Of a DNA stretch of 64,000 nt, positions 46,151 through 57,529 are shown one piece after another. The DNA comes from Acridotheres tristis. Its lineage: Eukaryota; Chordata; Aves; Passeriformes; Sturnidae. The stretch is from contig CM072889.1 in the NCBI GenBank assembly GCA_037013685.1, positions 19,973,976 through 20,037,975 of the forward strand, in the 5' to 3' direction. The notes under the pieces are model-generated. The model did no database searches. It was given only the letters and a program-made list of their open reading frames with translations, and had not been told where the DNA came from. Position 1 is the stretch's first letter. Each line of letters begins with the position of its first letter. The translations under genes were made by a program, and so were the position numbers.

Positions 46151-47840
46151 TCCCCTGCCCTGGGTTTCTGGTGTCTGTGTGTACCCAGACCATCCTCCTG
46201 CCTGCTCTGCTCTGCCAGGCCCCCTCAGTATAGAATGAACTGCTTTAATGAATGAATTAATTAATTAATGTAACTGCTTTAAAGGCTGTCAGATCCTTTT
46301 GGCTCTCCAAGGTCACTGGGGCTGAGTGTGGGGCTGCACTCGGGGCAGGGCAGGGCTGCAGGTGCTGCCAGGAGGACAGGGCCAGGTTTGGATGCTGCTC
46401 TGGGCTCTGGGCTCAGTGCAGAGCATGGAATAAATCCCGGGGGTTGTTCTTGCTCCTTTTTCTGCCGCTGGGATGCTGTTCACTAAAGCCGTGCCTCCAG
46501 CTGCCCTCCTCGAGTCTGCAGAGAGGATTGAGCAGGAGCAGGACTCCCTCTAATGCCGGCGTGTGGAGTTAGAGCTCTCACCTCTATGGCTGAGAACGCA
46601 GTTACACAGCTCCTTAATTTAAAAATTGTCATTCGGTTAAATTACTTTTTAAAAATTATTATTTTTAACAACTGCTGCTTTGCACAGGAAGTGAGGGTGG
46701 GGATGTTTAATGATTAGGAGTTTATGAGTTGGGAGCCAGAGGAACAGCACAGAAGATTCCCCTGAGTACAGGAGCCTGTGATGGATGCATCCAAAAATGG
46801 GATTGTTGGACAAACAATCCCTGACTCCTCTGGGATGTGCCTGTTCTGTGCATGGAGAAGGGGCAGCTATTTCCGGGACCATCGGCCACAGATGTTTTAT
46901 GATTTTATGATTCAAGCTTTGTCCCACGGAATTACCTGGCAAGTTTCCCTTAGTGTCAGTTCATACCTAGGCCAGACTGGAAAGGGCAAATCTGGTTCTT
47001 AGAAAATTGGGGTGTTCTAAAATCTGGTCCTATTCAGATGTGGAGCAATAATGCAAATTCCTCAAGGGAGTAATCCTAAACTGTCACCTGCAGTCTGATG
47101 GGCTGAAAATGAGGCTCGGGTGTTCAAAAGGTTTTTAAAAATATAGGAAATAGTGAAGAAAATGGATGCACTTGCTGATGATAGGGCCACATTGACAATT
47201 CATCCATTTTAAGGATTATTGTATTTACAGATTAGCAGAGTCCCTGAAAGCCCCCAGTTTATTCACCTGCATTTTCCCTTTCACTGCCTGTAGAGCTGCC
47301 AAAACACCATCATGCTAAAAGAGACAGAAATTCTCCAGGTTAGGAACTCTGGGTATTGTGAACTGATTTTTTCGTTGGCTCAAAGATAAGTACAGGTAGA
47401 GTTATTGAGGAATTTCCTGATTTCAGAGGAATGCACGGGAGGAATAGCTGGAAAATAGCAGGTGGTGATTTCACAGAAACTGCACTGAGGTTTTGGTGGT
47501 ACGGGTGAGTCACTGGGGAAAAGATTCTGGAATAGCCTCCTCTAGTGGTAAATGCTTTATTGAGATTTTTCTGAGTGCCCCAGTACGGGAGTGTTTCACC
47601 TAACGAGGAAAGGAGGCCAGAACAATGTCTGCAAAAGAAGTGGTGCCAGTTCTTCAGTGTGCTGGAGCTTCGTGCTCCTGGTGGTCACAGCAAGCGCCTG
47701 GCAGTGCCAGACCCCCGTGCCCGGAGCAGCCAGAGGTGAGCCCAGAGCTGGGTCCTGGCACAGCACCTGTGCCCTGGGGCAGCCCGGCAGGACAAGTGGC
47801 ACCCTGCCCTGGAGCCCTGCAAAGGGCTTTTAACCCCTTA
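46151..47840. other. Unique sequence, nothing recognised
   Basis: Contains a short AATGAATGAATTAATTAATT tract at about 46249-46270. The rest is single-copy. Confidence 0.5.
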
Positions 47841-48194
47841 AGTGAGGCAGAAATAAGATCACAGCTCCATGGGGTCTGTCATGACAGGAAGAGCCAAGTT
47901 TATTCAGAAACACACTTGGTTTTATAGCAGGACTGCAACTGCCAGAGCAGAGAAAAGGAGATTGGTTCAGAGAGAAGACACCCCATGGCCAGGGCCTGGG
48001 CACACACCACAACAGGGCTTCTGTCTTGGTATTAATTCCTTTTGATTGTGACCAAATTCTCACCCTGGGAGAAATTCTCCCTGGCCTTGAGCTGGACCAG
48101 CTCATGGGCTGGGAACAGAGCTGAGAAGCTCCAGCCTGGAATATTTTTCAGGCTGTAATTTCCTTACTTTCCCAATGTGTGTCCCCCACAGCAG
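47841..48194 (-). mobile_element. Probable solo LTR of an avian endogenous retrovirus
   Basis: Read on the minus strand, a TATAAAA box (47920-47926) is followed about 15 nt later by an AATAAA signal (47899-47904) and then a CA-rich cleavage region. This tight order of TATA box and polyadenylation signal is the layout of alpharetrovirus-like avian LTRs. Block ends are estimated from TGAGGC and CCCACA borders and I found no clear target-site duplication. No gag, pol or env remnant lies next to it, which fits a solo LTR. Confidence 0.5.
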
Positions 48195-49160
48195 GCAGCA
48201 GGTGTCCCCCCAGTGTCACCTGTCCCTGTGCAGGCTGTGGGACAGCACAGCCCGGGCTGCTGCTCCCAGTAACTCCTGCTTGTAGCTGGTTCTGCAGCTT
48301 TGCTGAAATGCTCTGGATGGAATCTGAAATCAGCACCTTGTTCCAGATAGAGCAGAGCAGCATCAGGAGCTGAGCCCTGCCCCAGTTCTGTCTCTGCTCT
48401 TGTGTTGGTGCCATGGCAGCAGGGCACTGCCAGCTCCTGCAGGCAGGTATCAAAGCATCTCTTCTGCTTCTCTCTTTGCATCCTGTGTCCTGACGCTGAA
48501 TCTGAGCTTCTCTTGGGCTCAGGAGGTTTTCATAAGTGTGATAAATTGTTGGGACAGTTTCTGACCTTTGGGAGTTTGCAGCCGTTTAGTTCCATTGGCT
48601 GAAAAATCAGAATTCAAGGTTTTCCCTTCCTGTAAAGGCATTGGTTTAGTGTGAACGCTTTTCAAGCATGAACTGCACGGGTGCAGCAGCTGCAGCCCCA
48701 GTGCAGCAGGAGCTGCAGGTCCCTGTTGCAATGAGCCACAAAACTCTGCTGTGCCAGCTCGGGCTCCAGCAGGTGGCACCTGGAGCCAAGGAACGAAATT
48801 GCTGCACAGAATTCACTCAGCTTCCCTTTGGAAAGCAGAAACTGAAACGTTCCCTGCAGCAGAGTGTGGGATGGTTTCACCCATTGAGGAGTTTCCTCCC
48901 GGTTTTAGGCTGTATGACAGGGTAGTGCAAAACGTCCAAAAGAGAGGGGGAAAAGTATTTTCCTATACAAATACGTGATATTTTCACTGATCTGAAACAT
49001 CTGAAAATTCTAAAATTCTAAAAGTTGAATTACTTTAGAATTGAAAATTTTAAAGTTTAATTAATTGAGTCACTTTTATTTGGAGCTAAAATCCATCATT
49101 CTGAATCACTTTATGAGAAGATAATGATGGCTAGCACAGCAGAGCCTGTGCAGGGGTGTT
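48195..49160. other. Unique sequence, nothing recognised
   Basis: Single-copy; AT-rich at about 48960-49130. Confidence 0.45.
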
Positions 49161-49161
49161 G

Positions 49162-49192
<31 letters not shown>
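49162..49192. repeat. (TGTC)n microsatellite
   Basis: Nearly eight perfect TGTC tetramers. The same motif occurs again at 63092-63118. Confidence 0.95.
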
Positions 49193-49315
49193 GGGCAGCA
49201 GCTCAGAGCTCTCTGTTCTCCTCATTCCCTGTCCCAGGAGGAGGCAGGAGCTCTGGGCTCTGTTTTCCTGCCAGGTTCCTGAGCTGCTGCTCAGGGCTGG
49301 GCTGGCTCAGCCACC

Positions 49316-49444
49316 CTTGGTGTGTGTTTGGGATGTTTTGGTCTCAGCCACCCTTTGTGTTTGGGATGTTTTGGTCTCAGCCACCCTTTGTGTTTGGGAT
49401 GTTTTGGTCACAGTCACTCTGTGTTTGGGATGTTTTGGTCACAG
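49316..49444. repeat. 33-bp repeat, about four copies
   Basis: Units contain GTGTTTGGGATGTTTTGGTC and TCAGCCACCCTTT, with a diverged last copy (ACAGTCACTC). Confidence 0.93.
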
Positions 49445-50155
49445 CAGCAGCAGTGGGGCTGAGCCATTGGCCCCTTTCTGCCACAGAGGCTCCTTGGGGA
49501 TTTTGTTGTTGGATTCCAGGCACTGAGGTCAGGCCTGGTTGTTGTTTTTTTCTGGACAAGATGCATTCCAAAGCACAGAGCAGGATTCTGTGAAATGGGG
49601 TTGCCTGTGCTAGCTCTGGCAGTGCTTGCCCGAATTCCAGCCTGAGTCATTGCTCAGATGCAGAAGAGAATTTCTGTGTTGTGGGGAGCACAGGGAGGGT
49701 GAGCACTGAGCTGATGAGTGGCTGTGCTCTCTGGGAGGGGAGTGCTCCATCGTGTTCTGGCTGCACAGTTCCCAGAACAGCCAGCAAGGGAACGTGGGGC
49801 CATAAATCCTCTGGGCTCTGCCAAATGTTCTGTCCTGGCCCGTAGTGCTGTGGGTGAACTGATCAATGCTTGCCTTAAAGGGACGCTTTTGGAGGGCTAA
49901 TTTGAGCTTTTCTCTTTAGAAGCTTCCAAACAGAAATGCCCTTCCCAAACCATCTTCTCCCCTTGTCTTTGCTGTCCATCACTCCCCTGTGGGTCCTGCC
50001 TGGGGCTCCAGCACGGGGAATGGTCACTGGGGAAGGCAAAGGACTCCAGTGCCCACCCCTTCCTCCCCTTCCCCCAGCCTTGGGCACTGCCCGTGGGGCT
50101 GGATGGGCTCTGGAGCATCCCTGGGGTCACTGGGGCCGGCTGTGCTGGCTGTGTC
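49445..50155. other. Unique spacer, nothing recognised
   Basis: Single-copy, turning C-rich from about 50050. Confidence 0.45.
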
Positions 50156-50157
50156 CC

Positions 50158-50470
50158 CTGGGCACCCCCAATGCCCCATGGCACCCCCAATCCCCCCTGG
50201 GCATCCCTGGGCACCCCCAATCCCCCTGGGCACCCCCAATGCCCCTGGGCACCTCCAGACCCCTCTGGGCACCCCTGGGCACCCCCAATCCCCCTGGGAA
50301 CCCCCAATCCCCCTGGGCACCCCCAGTGCCCCTGGGCACCTCCAGACCCCTCTGGGCACCCCTGGGCACCCCCAGCTCCCCCTGGGCACCCCCAATCCCC
50401 CTGGGCACCCCCAGCTCCCCCTGGGCACCCCCAATGCCCCTGAGCACCTCCAGACCCCCCTGGGCACCCT
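50158..50470. repeat. C-rich minisatellite (CTGGGCACCCCCAATCCCC)
   Basis: About 17 units of 16-19 bp. On the minus strand GGGGG runs are separated by ATT, CATT and TGCCCA, which fits the standard quadruplex pattern throughout. Confidence 0.95.
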
Positions 50471-50542
50471 CAGCCCCTCCTTGGCTCTGTGGCCACTGCT
50501 CGGGGACACCAAACCCATCCCTGAGCCACCAACACATCCCAG

Positions 50543-50708
50543 CACAGACCCAGAGCACAGCCCTGCCCCAGAGACCAGAGAAAATTAACCCTGTCCCAGC
50601 CAGAGCACAGCTCTGCCCCAGAGACCAGAGAAAATTAACCCTGTCCCAGCCAGAGCACAGCCCTGCCCCAGAGACCAGAGAAAATTAACCCTGTCCCAGC
50701 CAGAGCCA
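50543..50708. repeat. 52-bp repeat, three copies
   Basis: Three near-identical units with CAGAGCACAGCCCTGCCCC, AGAGACCAGAGAAAATTAAC and CCTGTCCCAGC. Confidence 0.95.
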
Positions 50709-50935
50709 GCACAGCCCCTCCTCAGCAGTTCTGTAACGTCTCTGGGGGCAGTTCATAGCAAACAGCAGTTTGATTTTTATTGATACATTGGAGAAGAATA
50801 AATTCTTCTGGCTTTATTGCAAGTTCCACTTGCAGTCCTTTTGCTGCACTGCAAAGTTGTTTTTTTAAGCTGTGACCCCCCCAGGCAGCTGATGCTGAGC
50901 AGAGGTGAGGTGGGAGCTGGGCTGGAGCAGGATCA
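50709..50935. other. Unique spacer
   Basis: Single-copy with a few AATAAA/TTTATT words; nothing recognised. Confidence 0.4.
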
Positions 50936-51076
50936 GGAGCTGAGTTCCTTCAGGAACTCCGGGAGAACCTTCCAGGAGCTCAGTTCCTTCAGGAACCCCA
51001 GGAGAACCTTCCAGGAGCTCAGTTCCTTCAGGAACTCCAGGAGAACCTTCCAGGAGCTCAGTTCCTTCAGGCCAGG
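50936..51076. repeat. 39-bp repeat, about 3.5 copies
   Basis: Units of GAGCTCAGTTCCTTCAGG, then AACTCCAGGAGAACCTTCCAG. The 39-bp length keeps a frame open on both strands. Confidence 0.95.
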
Positions 51077-52058
51077 GGCTCCAGCCCTGTGCTGGGGGAC
51101 ATCATTAACATCCAGGGACCAGGACAACCCAGATCAGACAGGAGCAGAGTTTTCCTCCCTTTAATAAAACCAAACCAAGTTAATACACAGTGAGTAACCA
51201 GGTGCTGATAAGGGTTGGCTGAACCAGGTCGTGTTTTCAGTACACATCTCCAATTTTATTGGGAAACCTTAAGAATGATCCTGAACTGCTTAAACCTCTT
51301 TGAGGTAAGCTGAAGAGTTTGGAATAATTTTAATTTTATTTTTTCTTATTTATTATTGGAATAATTTTAATGAGATCCATGTCAGTTTTAGGGAGTCACC
51401 ATCACAAGGTGCTGTAGGCTTTGGGAATCTCCTGTTGCCAGCAGAACAAGAATTACATTTCCAGGGCATTAACCTTGTTTATAATTGCCTGGCAGTAAGC
51501 AAAGCCACTTTGGCTTTTGACTCCTGTCAGGAGCTGACAGGGGTGACAGCAAACCTATTGACTCAAGGTCAGTGCTGGAATCAATAGAGCTCAGCAGCCC
51601 ATTAGAAATGCACTTGTCTGCATCTTCCACGTGCCTTTTTTACTCCTTTGGTGAAAACACTGCCGTGTCCAAGTGGAGAGGTCTCAAAATCAACTTCACT
51701 TTTTGCCCCAGTGCAGTTTTCCTTGTGTGGTGCTGTTCATCTCTGGCAGCAATAATTAAGGATATTTTTAATTGCACACTGTAGTTGGGTATCAGGATTT
51801 TATTCACAGCTTGATTATGAGGTGTTGTGGCATAAGAAACAGGGAATATTCTAAAATTGTGCAGTTCACAGCATGGTGTGTCTCTTCTTACTTCATGTTG
51901 TGAGTTCCAAATACATGAGCAGCACTCTGTGTTAGTAAGCACGGAAATACTGTTTTGGGAAAATGATAAATTGGCAGGAAATTGGTGAGTGCCCCTGTCA
52001 GGGTCAGCACAGCAGAGATGCTGCCACGTTCCAGTGCTTGGCAGGCTTTGGCTGCCAG
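51077..52058. other. Unique sequence, nothing recognised
   Basis: Single-copy, AT-rich at 51160-51400 and 51740-51980. Confidence 0.45.
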
Positions 52059-52612
52059 CTCTCAAACCAAATCAAACCAAATAAACCCAAACAAAACAAA
52101 TCAAACCAACCAAACAAAACAAATCAAACAACCCAAACAAACCAAATCAAAACAAACCAAATAAACCCAAACCAACCAAACCAAATCAAACCAAATCAAA
52201 CCAAATAAACCCAAACAAACCAAATCAAACCAACCAACAAACAAATCAAACAACCCAAACAAACCAAATCAAAACAAACCAAATAAACCCAAACCAACCA
52301 AACCAAATCAAACCAAACCAACCAAAACAAACCAAAACAAATCAACCAAACCAAATCAAACCAAACCAACCAAACCAAATCAAACCAAACCAAACCAACC
52401 AAAACAAATCAACCAAACCAAATCAAACCAAACCAAACCAACCAAAACAAATCAACCAAACCAAATCAAACCAAACCAACCAAACCAAATCAAACCAAAC
52501 CAAATCAAACCAAACCAACCAAACCAAATCAAACCAAACCAAATCAAACCAAACCAAGCAAAACAAACCAAATAAACCCAAACCAAATCAAACCAAACCA
52601 AGCAAACCAAGC
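52059..52612. repeat. CAAAC-family array without G
   Basis: Built of AAACC, AAATC and CAACC pentamers in 5-, 10- and 15-bp units. From 52059 to 52557 the plus strand has no G at all. Phrases such as AAATCAAACAACCCAAAC recur 122 bp apart (52121 and 52243), so larger blocks were duplicated as well. Confidence 0.97.
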
Positions 52613-54770
52613 CCAGCCCAGGCTCACAGCAGCTGTCAATGTGCCTGCTGACCCTGGGGACACTCAGAGCTTTGCAAACAGCTCCTCTCTGCTACTGGGG
52701 GTTTTATGGTTTCACAATGAACAAATCACACTTGGAGACAATATTTGGCTTTGAAATCTGATTCTGCTTCTCAAGTGCCTAAATCTCATTGTTTACATAA
52801 CGTGTGAGCATTTCTGTACTGAGGAAGGATGGGTAAACAGGGTCTCAGTCCAGTGCAGCAGGGGAAAATGTAAACCCAGCCCTTGACTGACAGCTGAGGT
52901 ACAACTGCAGCCACGTTCTGAGCCCACGGCTTGCACTTTGTGCATCTCCAGAAGCAAATCTCAGTGTTTTCCTCACTCCTCCAGACTGCATTGGGAGTTG
53001 TAGGTTTGGCTGACCCTGACTAACACCTGCAATATTTCTCACTATATCCAAATACCAAATGATGAACTCTCCTGAAAGGCACTGACAAAGCTTAACAATT
53101 TCAAAAGGTAATTATTTCGGAATTGTTAGCAAATTTAATTCTTGCAAGCGTTTTTATGCTTGTAACATGTGTGCTACATCAATAATTCATCTTATTTAAA
53201 GTAGAAAGAAATGCTGGTACGTATTCAGCCTCATGAACGTTGTTGAGCCATTCCTGTTGTAAATTGCTTTACAGAAAGGGCATCAAATAAAGCCAGCACA
53301 GGCTCCTGTGGCTGGTGTGATGCACTGCAGGATCCTGTTACAGCCTCTCTTTGTAATTCTAGGAGGCAGAAAACAAAATCTGACACTGAAAAATAATAAG
53401 TTTAAGTAAATCATGAAGGAGAAACGTACATTTATGTCCAAGAAATGGCGAGATGTTGCCAGAACAATGCAGCTCCATTATGAATCTTTAATGATTCTGA
53501 AAGTCATAATGGTCTGTCACTAATGCCCATTAATGATCTCTCTATACCACGAGTATGGGCTTGATGTTTCTGGCCAGTACCTTAGAGAATACTTTAAATG
53601 TGCCTTAAACTTTGTCTGATCTGCTGCCCGTGTGTCTGCTCCAAATGTAGACTGCAATTGCCTGGGCAGGAGCAGCTTGTGAGGCAGCATGGCTTTGGGG
53701 ATAAGAAAGTCTTATTCAGGTAAGATGTATTTAAGCAAGGTTTTTTTAACAGGAAAAACATGAGAAGATATTTTCTGCAACTAATCTGCTGTACAGGTTA
53801 TAAACTGTGTAAAGAAATCAGAGATTAATATTTCTTTAATACTAGGAATGTGGCTGTTCTTTGACTTCGTGAATTTTCTTTATAACTCTACAAAAATGTC
53901 ATTTAAGAAGGGAGGGGCAGGTGTTACTGTTCATTCCTGCTGATGGGGACTGTAAATAGACTGAATATGCTGCTGAACTGGTGGATTTGTCCTGATTGAA
54001 TATGTGTTTCCCATGTCAAACAGGTTGATTTTATGGCCTTTTAAACATCTGTGCCATGTATTTAGTTAAATTTGTACCCAGGCTTTTGTCAGGTATAAAG
54101 ATGGACTTAGAGAAAAAACAAACGATTCCACTTCTTTTCTAATTGCTTTTCATCAGAGTTGTCATAAAAACATTTTCAATACAAAATCATCTTAATTCCT
54201 CTATTCTTTTGTCCGTGTTTTAGCTGAAGGCTGATGATGGTGTAATTTAGTTTTCTGCAATAACAAAGAAGTGTGTTCTCTGCATGGGCTTTGTGAAATG
54301 ATCAGGTTTCTGTAACAACCAACGCCCTGCGGTGCTGGAGAGGAGCAGAGCAAATGCAGGGGCGTTGGGGAGGACCCCAGCATCAAACAGTGATCTGGGC
54401 ACACAGCATTCAGCATTGGCTGGGGATTAGCTTGGCTATCGGCTGGGCTGTGCCGTTCTGCATTAGAGATAACAGGCTCGATAATCAGCTTTGATGACAT
54501 TGCAGGGGACATCCATTTTTCCTTTTCTCTCTGACATGAACTGGTAAATGTGAGTGCACTGAGGTGCCAGGAGTGCCCTGTGTGCTGGTTTGGCGTTTGC
54601 CAGCTCTGGTCACCAGCCATGGCAGTGATGCTGGGAACTGCTCTGGGCTGCAGGAGCTCCGAGTTCTGGGGCTGGGCTGGCAGGGGTGAGGGGCTGGAGC
54701 AGTTGGGAGATTTTGCTGTGGGTTGGGTTTGGGGTGTCCGGTGTGTGGCCCCAGTGGGCAACTGGTACAG
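52613..54770. other. Unique AT-rich block
   Basis: From about 52950 to 54250 the sequence is AT-rich, has no tandem repeats and shows many short words typical of conserved non-coding DNA. No open frame with splice borders stands out. It is the longest such block in the window. Confidence 0.5.
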
Positions 54771-54774
54771 ACTG

Positions 54775-54842
54775 GGTGTGGGGATGGGACTGTGGGGATG
54801 GGACTGTGGGGATGGGACTGTGGGGATGGGACTGTGGGGATG
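54775..54842. repeat. 14-bp G-rich repeat (GGGGATGGGACTGT)
   Basis: About five perfect copies of a 14-bp unit. GGGG and GGG runs with 2- and 5-nt loops fit the standard quadruplex pattern on the plus strand. Confidence 0.95.
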
Positions 54843-55695
54843 TGTCCCTGGTTTGTGGATGTGTCCCTGGTGTGGGGATGTGTCCCTGGTTTGGGGATGT
54901 GTCCCTGGTTTGGGGATGTGTCCCTGGTGTGGGGATGTGTCCCTGGTTTGGGGATGTGTCCCTGGTGTGGGGATGTGTCCCTGGTGTGGGGATGTGTCCC
55001 TGGTTTGGGGATGTGTCCCTGGTTTGGGGATGTGTCTCTGGTTTTTGGGGATGTGTCCCTGGTTTTTGGGGATGTGTCCCTGGTGTGGGGATGTGTCCCT
55101 GGTTTGGGGATGTGTCCCTGGTTTTTGGGGATGTGTCCCTGGTTTGGGGATGTGTCTCTGGTTTGGGGATGTGTCCCTGGTTTGGGGATGTGTCCCTGGT
55201 TTTTGGGGATGTGTCCCTGGTTTGTGGGGATGTGTCCCTGGTTTGTGGGGATGTGTCCCTGGTTTGGGGATGTGTCCCTGGTTTATGGGGATGTGTCTCT
55301 GGTTTGGGGATGTGTCCCTGGTTTGGGGATGTGTCTCTGGTTTGTGGGGATGTGTCCCTGGTTTGTGGGGATGTGTCCCTGGTTTGTGGGGATGTGTCCC
55401 TGGTTTGTGGGGATGTGTCCCTGGTTTGTGGGGATGTGTCCCTGGTGTGGGGATGTGTCCCTGGTTTGGGGATGTGTCTCTGGTTTGTGGATGTGTCCCT
55501 GGTTTGTGGGGATGTGTCCCTCGTTTTTGGGGATGTGTCCCTGGTTTGGGGATGTGTCCCTGGTTTGGGGATGTGTCCCTGGTGTGGGGATGTGTCCCTG
55601 GTTTTTGGGGATGTGTCCCTGGTTTGGGGATGTGTCTCTGGTTTTTGGGGATGTGTCCCTGGTTTTTGGGGATGTGTCTCTGGTTTTTGGAGATG
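54840..55695. repeat. 19-21 bp minisatellite (GGGGATGTGTCCCTGGTTT)
   Basis: About 43 units. Linkers differ (TTT, TTTT, TTTGT, TGT, TTTA) before GGGGATGTGTCYCTGG. Open frames of more than 340 codons cross it in all plus-strand frames, and one of 876 codons on the minus strand spans this and the next arrays; these are artefacts. Confidence 0.97.
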
Positions 55696-55735
55696 TCGTG
55701 CCCGAGCTGGGAGCTGCTCGGGGCTGCAGTAGGCG

Positions 55736-55962
55736 GGATGGGGGATGAGGGATGCAGGATGAGGGATGAGGGATGCAGGATGAGGGATGAGGGGTGCAGG
55801 ATGAGGGATGCAGGATGAGGGATGAGGGGTGCAGGATGCAGGATGAGGGATGAGGGATGCAGGATGAGGGATGCAGGATGAGGGATGAGGGGTGCAGGAT
55901 GCAGGATGAGGGATGAGGGATGCAGGATGAGGGGTGCAGGATGCAGGATGAGGGATGCTGGC
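55736..55962. repeat. 7-bp based repeat (GATGAGG / GATGCAG)
   Basis: About 32 heptamers, GATGAGG and GATGCAG mixed, with GGTGCAG variants. Confidence 0.95.
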
Positions 55963-56240
55963 TGCGGGCTGGGCACGGAGCAGCACCACGGACAGCGCCG
56001 GGCTCGGCCCGCGGGGCTGCTCAGAGCGGTGCGGACCCGAGCCGGTGCCCTGGGGTGCCCTGGGGTGCCCTGGGGTGCCCTGTGCCTGTCCCCTGTGCCC
56101 TGGGGTGCCCCGGGATGCCTTTGGGATGCCCTGAGGAGCCGTGCCGGGACAGGCAGTGGCCCCGGTGTCCCCCAGTCCCTCGCAGCCCGTGCCGGATCCG
56201 GACCCCGCAGCTGCAGAGGGCGAGCTCCGGCTCTGAGCCC
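55963..56240. promoter_or_regulatory. Small CpG-rich island
   Basis: About 280 bp of very GC-rich sequence with about 23 CpG by hand count, in a window otherwise poor in CpG. Its centre has a short CTGGGGTGCC repeat (56050-56110). This could be a CpG-island promoter of an unseen transcript or just a GC-rich core of the minisatellite cluster. No core promoter element or first exon is recognised. Confidence 0.35.
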
Positions 56241-56271
56241 TGAATCCCAAACCCCTGGGGCAGCTCCAGCC

Positions 56272-56678
56272 CTGTCCCTGCTCTCCCATCCCAATCCCGG
56301 CTCTCCCATCCCAATCCCGGCTCTCCAATCCCTGTCTCTGGTCTCCCATCCCAATCCCTGCTCTCCCATCCCAATCCCTGCTCTCCCATCCCTATTCCTG
56401 CTCTCCCATCCCAATCCCGGCTCTCCCATCCCAATCCCGGCTCTCCCATCCCAATCCCTGCTCTCCCATCCCAATCCCTGCTCTCCCATCCCAATCCCGG
56501 CTCTCCCATCCCAATCCCTGCTCTCCCATCCCAATCCCGGCTCTCCCATCCCAATCCCGGCTCTCCCATCCCAATCCCTGCTCTCCCATCCCTGTTCCTG
56601 CTTTCCCATCCCAATCCCTGCTCTCCCATCCCTGTTCCTGCTTTCCCATCCCAATCCCTGCTCTCCCAGCCCTGTCCC
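56272..56678. repeat. 20-bp minisatellite (CTCTCCCATCCCAATCCCGG)
   Basis: About 20 units; CCAATCCCGG, CCAATCCCTG, CCTGTTCCTG and CCTATTCCTG variants alternate. Confidence 0.97.
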
Positions 56679-57528
56679 TGTCCCTCTGAGCTGGCTCATC
56701 CGAATTCCTCTGCATTTTGCACCGGCAGAGCCCGAAGTGCAGGAGGTGCAAACCCTGCCGGGCACTTTCCCGCACTGGCTGCAGGTGTCTCTGCTGCTTC
56801 TCATTTCCCTCACTTCATTCGTTCCCAGCACTCTTCCTTGGGTTTGTAACTGTTTACAAATTCATCTTTTACTGCCTACTTCCTGTACAGGAAACTACTT
56901 TTTTTTCTGAAAGCTTCCTGAAAAGGCTGTACATCAGAAATTTTTAAGTAGGGTAACATTTATGGCAGTAGTGGTTTAAAAATACGGTCACTGAATAAGG
57001 TGTTTCACATATTGCAGAGCTGAGGAAAATGAAAGGACTGAGGGAGGTGAAAGTTTCTTCCATCATTGGCAGCTCCCCTTTGATTCCCTGGTGTTTGGTT
57101 TGTTCTCAGCCTTTTTGTAACATTTTGGGTTTGCTCGTATTTGTGAGTCAGGAGGAAGAAAGACAGAAAATAAATGTTTGTATTTGTGTCTGTATGAATA
57201 CATGGCCAGAGACCTCCTTCTAGTCCAGCAGGCTGATTTCTGTGCCTGAAAACAAAAAATCCTGAAAAAACCAGAAATCCTGATTTACCATCAGCTGTGT
57301 GGCAGTGTCTGTGCTGTGGATGCAGCCCAGCACCACTCAGCTGCATTTATGGGCTGGGCTGCTGCAAAGGCCACAGTGTGGGCTGGGAGCTGGATTAACA
57401 TCATGGAATTAATTATCTTTGTGCCTCCTTGTGCAGCTCAGGCTCCTCTGGTGGTGGGTTTGGGCAGAAATGTGCCAGGGTGGAACAATTACCCAGCCTG
57501 TGCCACAAACGTGGCCCTGCTGCAGCTG
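56679..57528. other. Unique sequence, nothing recognised
   Basis: Single-copy. A short cysteine-rich open frame at 56717-56790 has weak splice-like borders but no recognisable family. Confidence 0.45.
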
Positions 57529-57529
57529 A

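Noticed and set aside
45416..46255. Long frames with Gly-Thr-Pro or Val-Pro-Cys repeats.
   Set aside because: Translation of the C-rich array on either strand; no splice sites or flanking coding sequence.
46876..46930. Second CR1 tail (TTTTATGATTTTATGATTCA).
   Set aside because: Only about 20 bases resemble the CR1 terminal repeat and the conserved AGGTCCCTTCC block is missing.
56717..56790. A cysteine-rich peptide (PKCRRCKPC then TGCRCLCC) with acceptor- and donor-like borders at about 56728 and 56784.
   Set aside because: Very short, fits no family that I know, and other frames of the same piece are also open. Worth only a database look.
54201..56831. An 876-codon open frame on the minus strand.
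   Set aside because: It runs through three or four minisatellites whose units lack stops in every frame. Overlapping frames of 340-580 codons exist on both strands, and the peptide is only low-complexity repeats.
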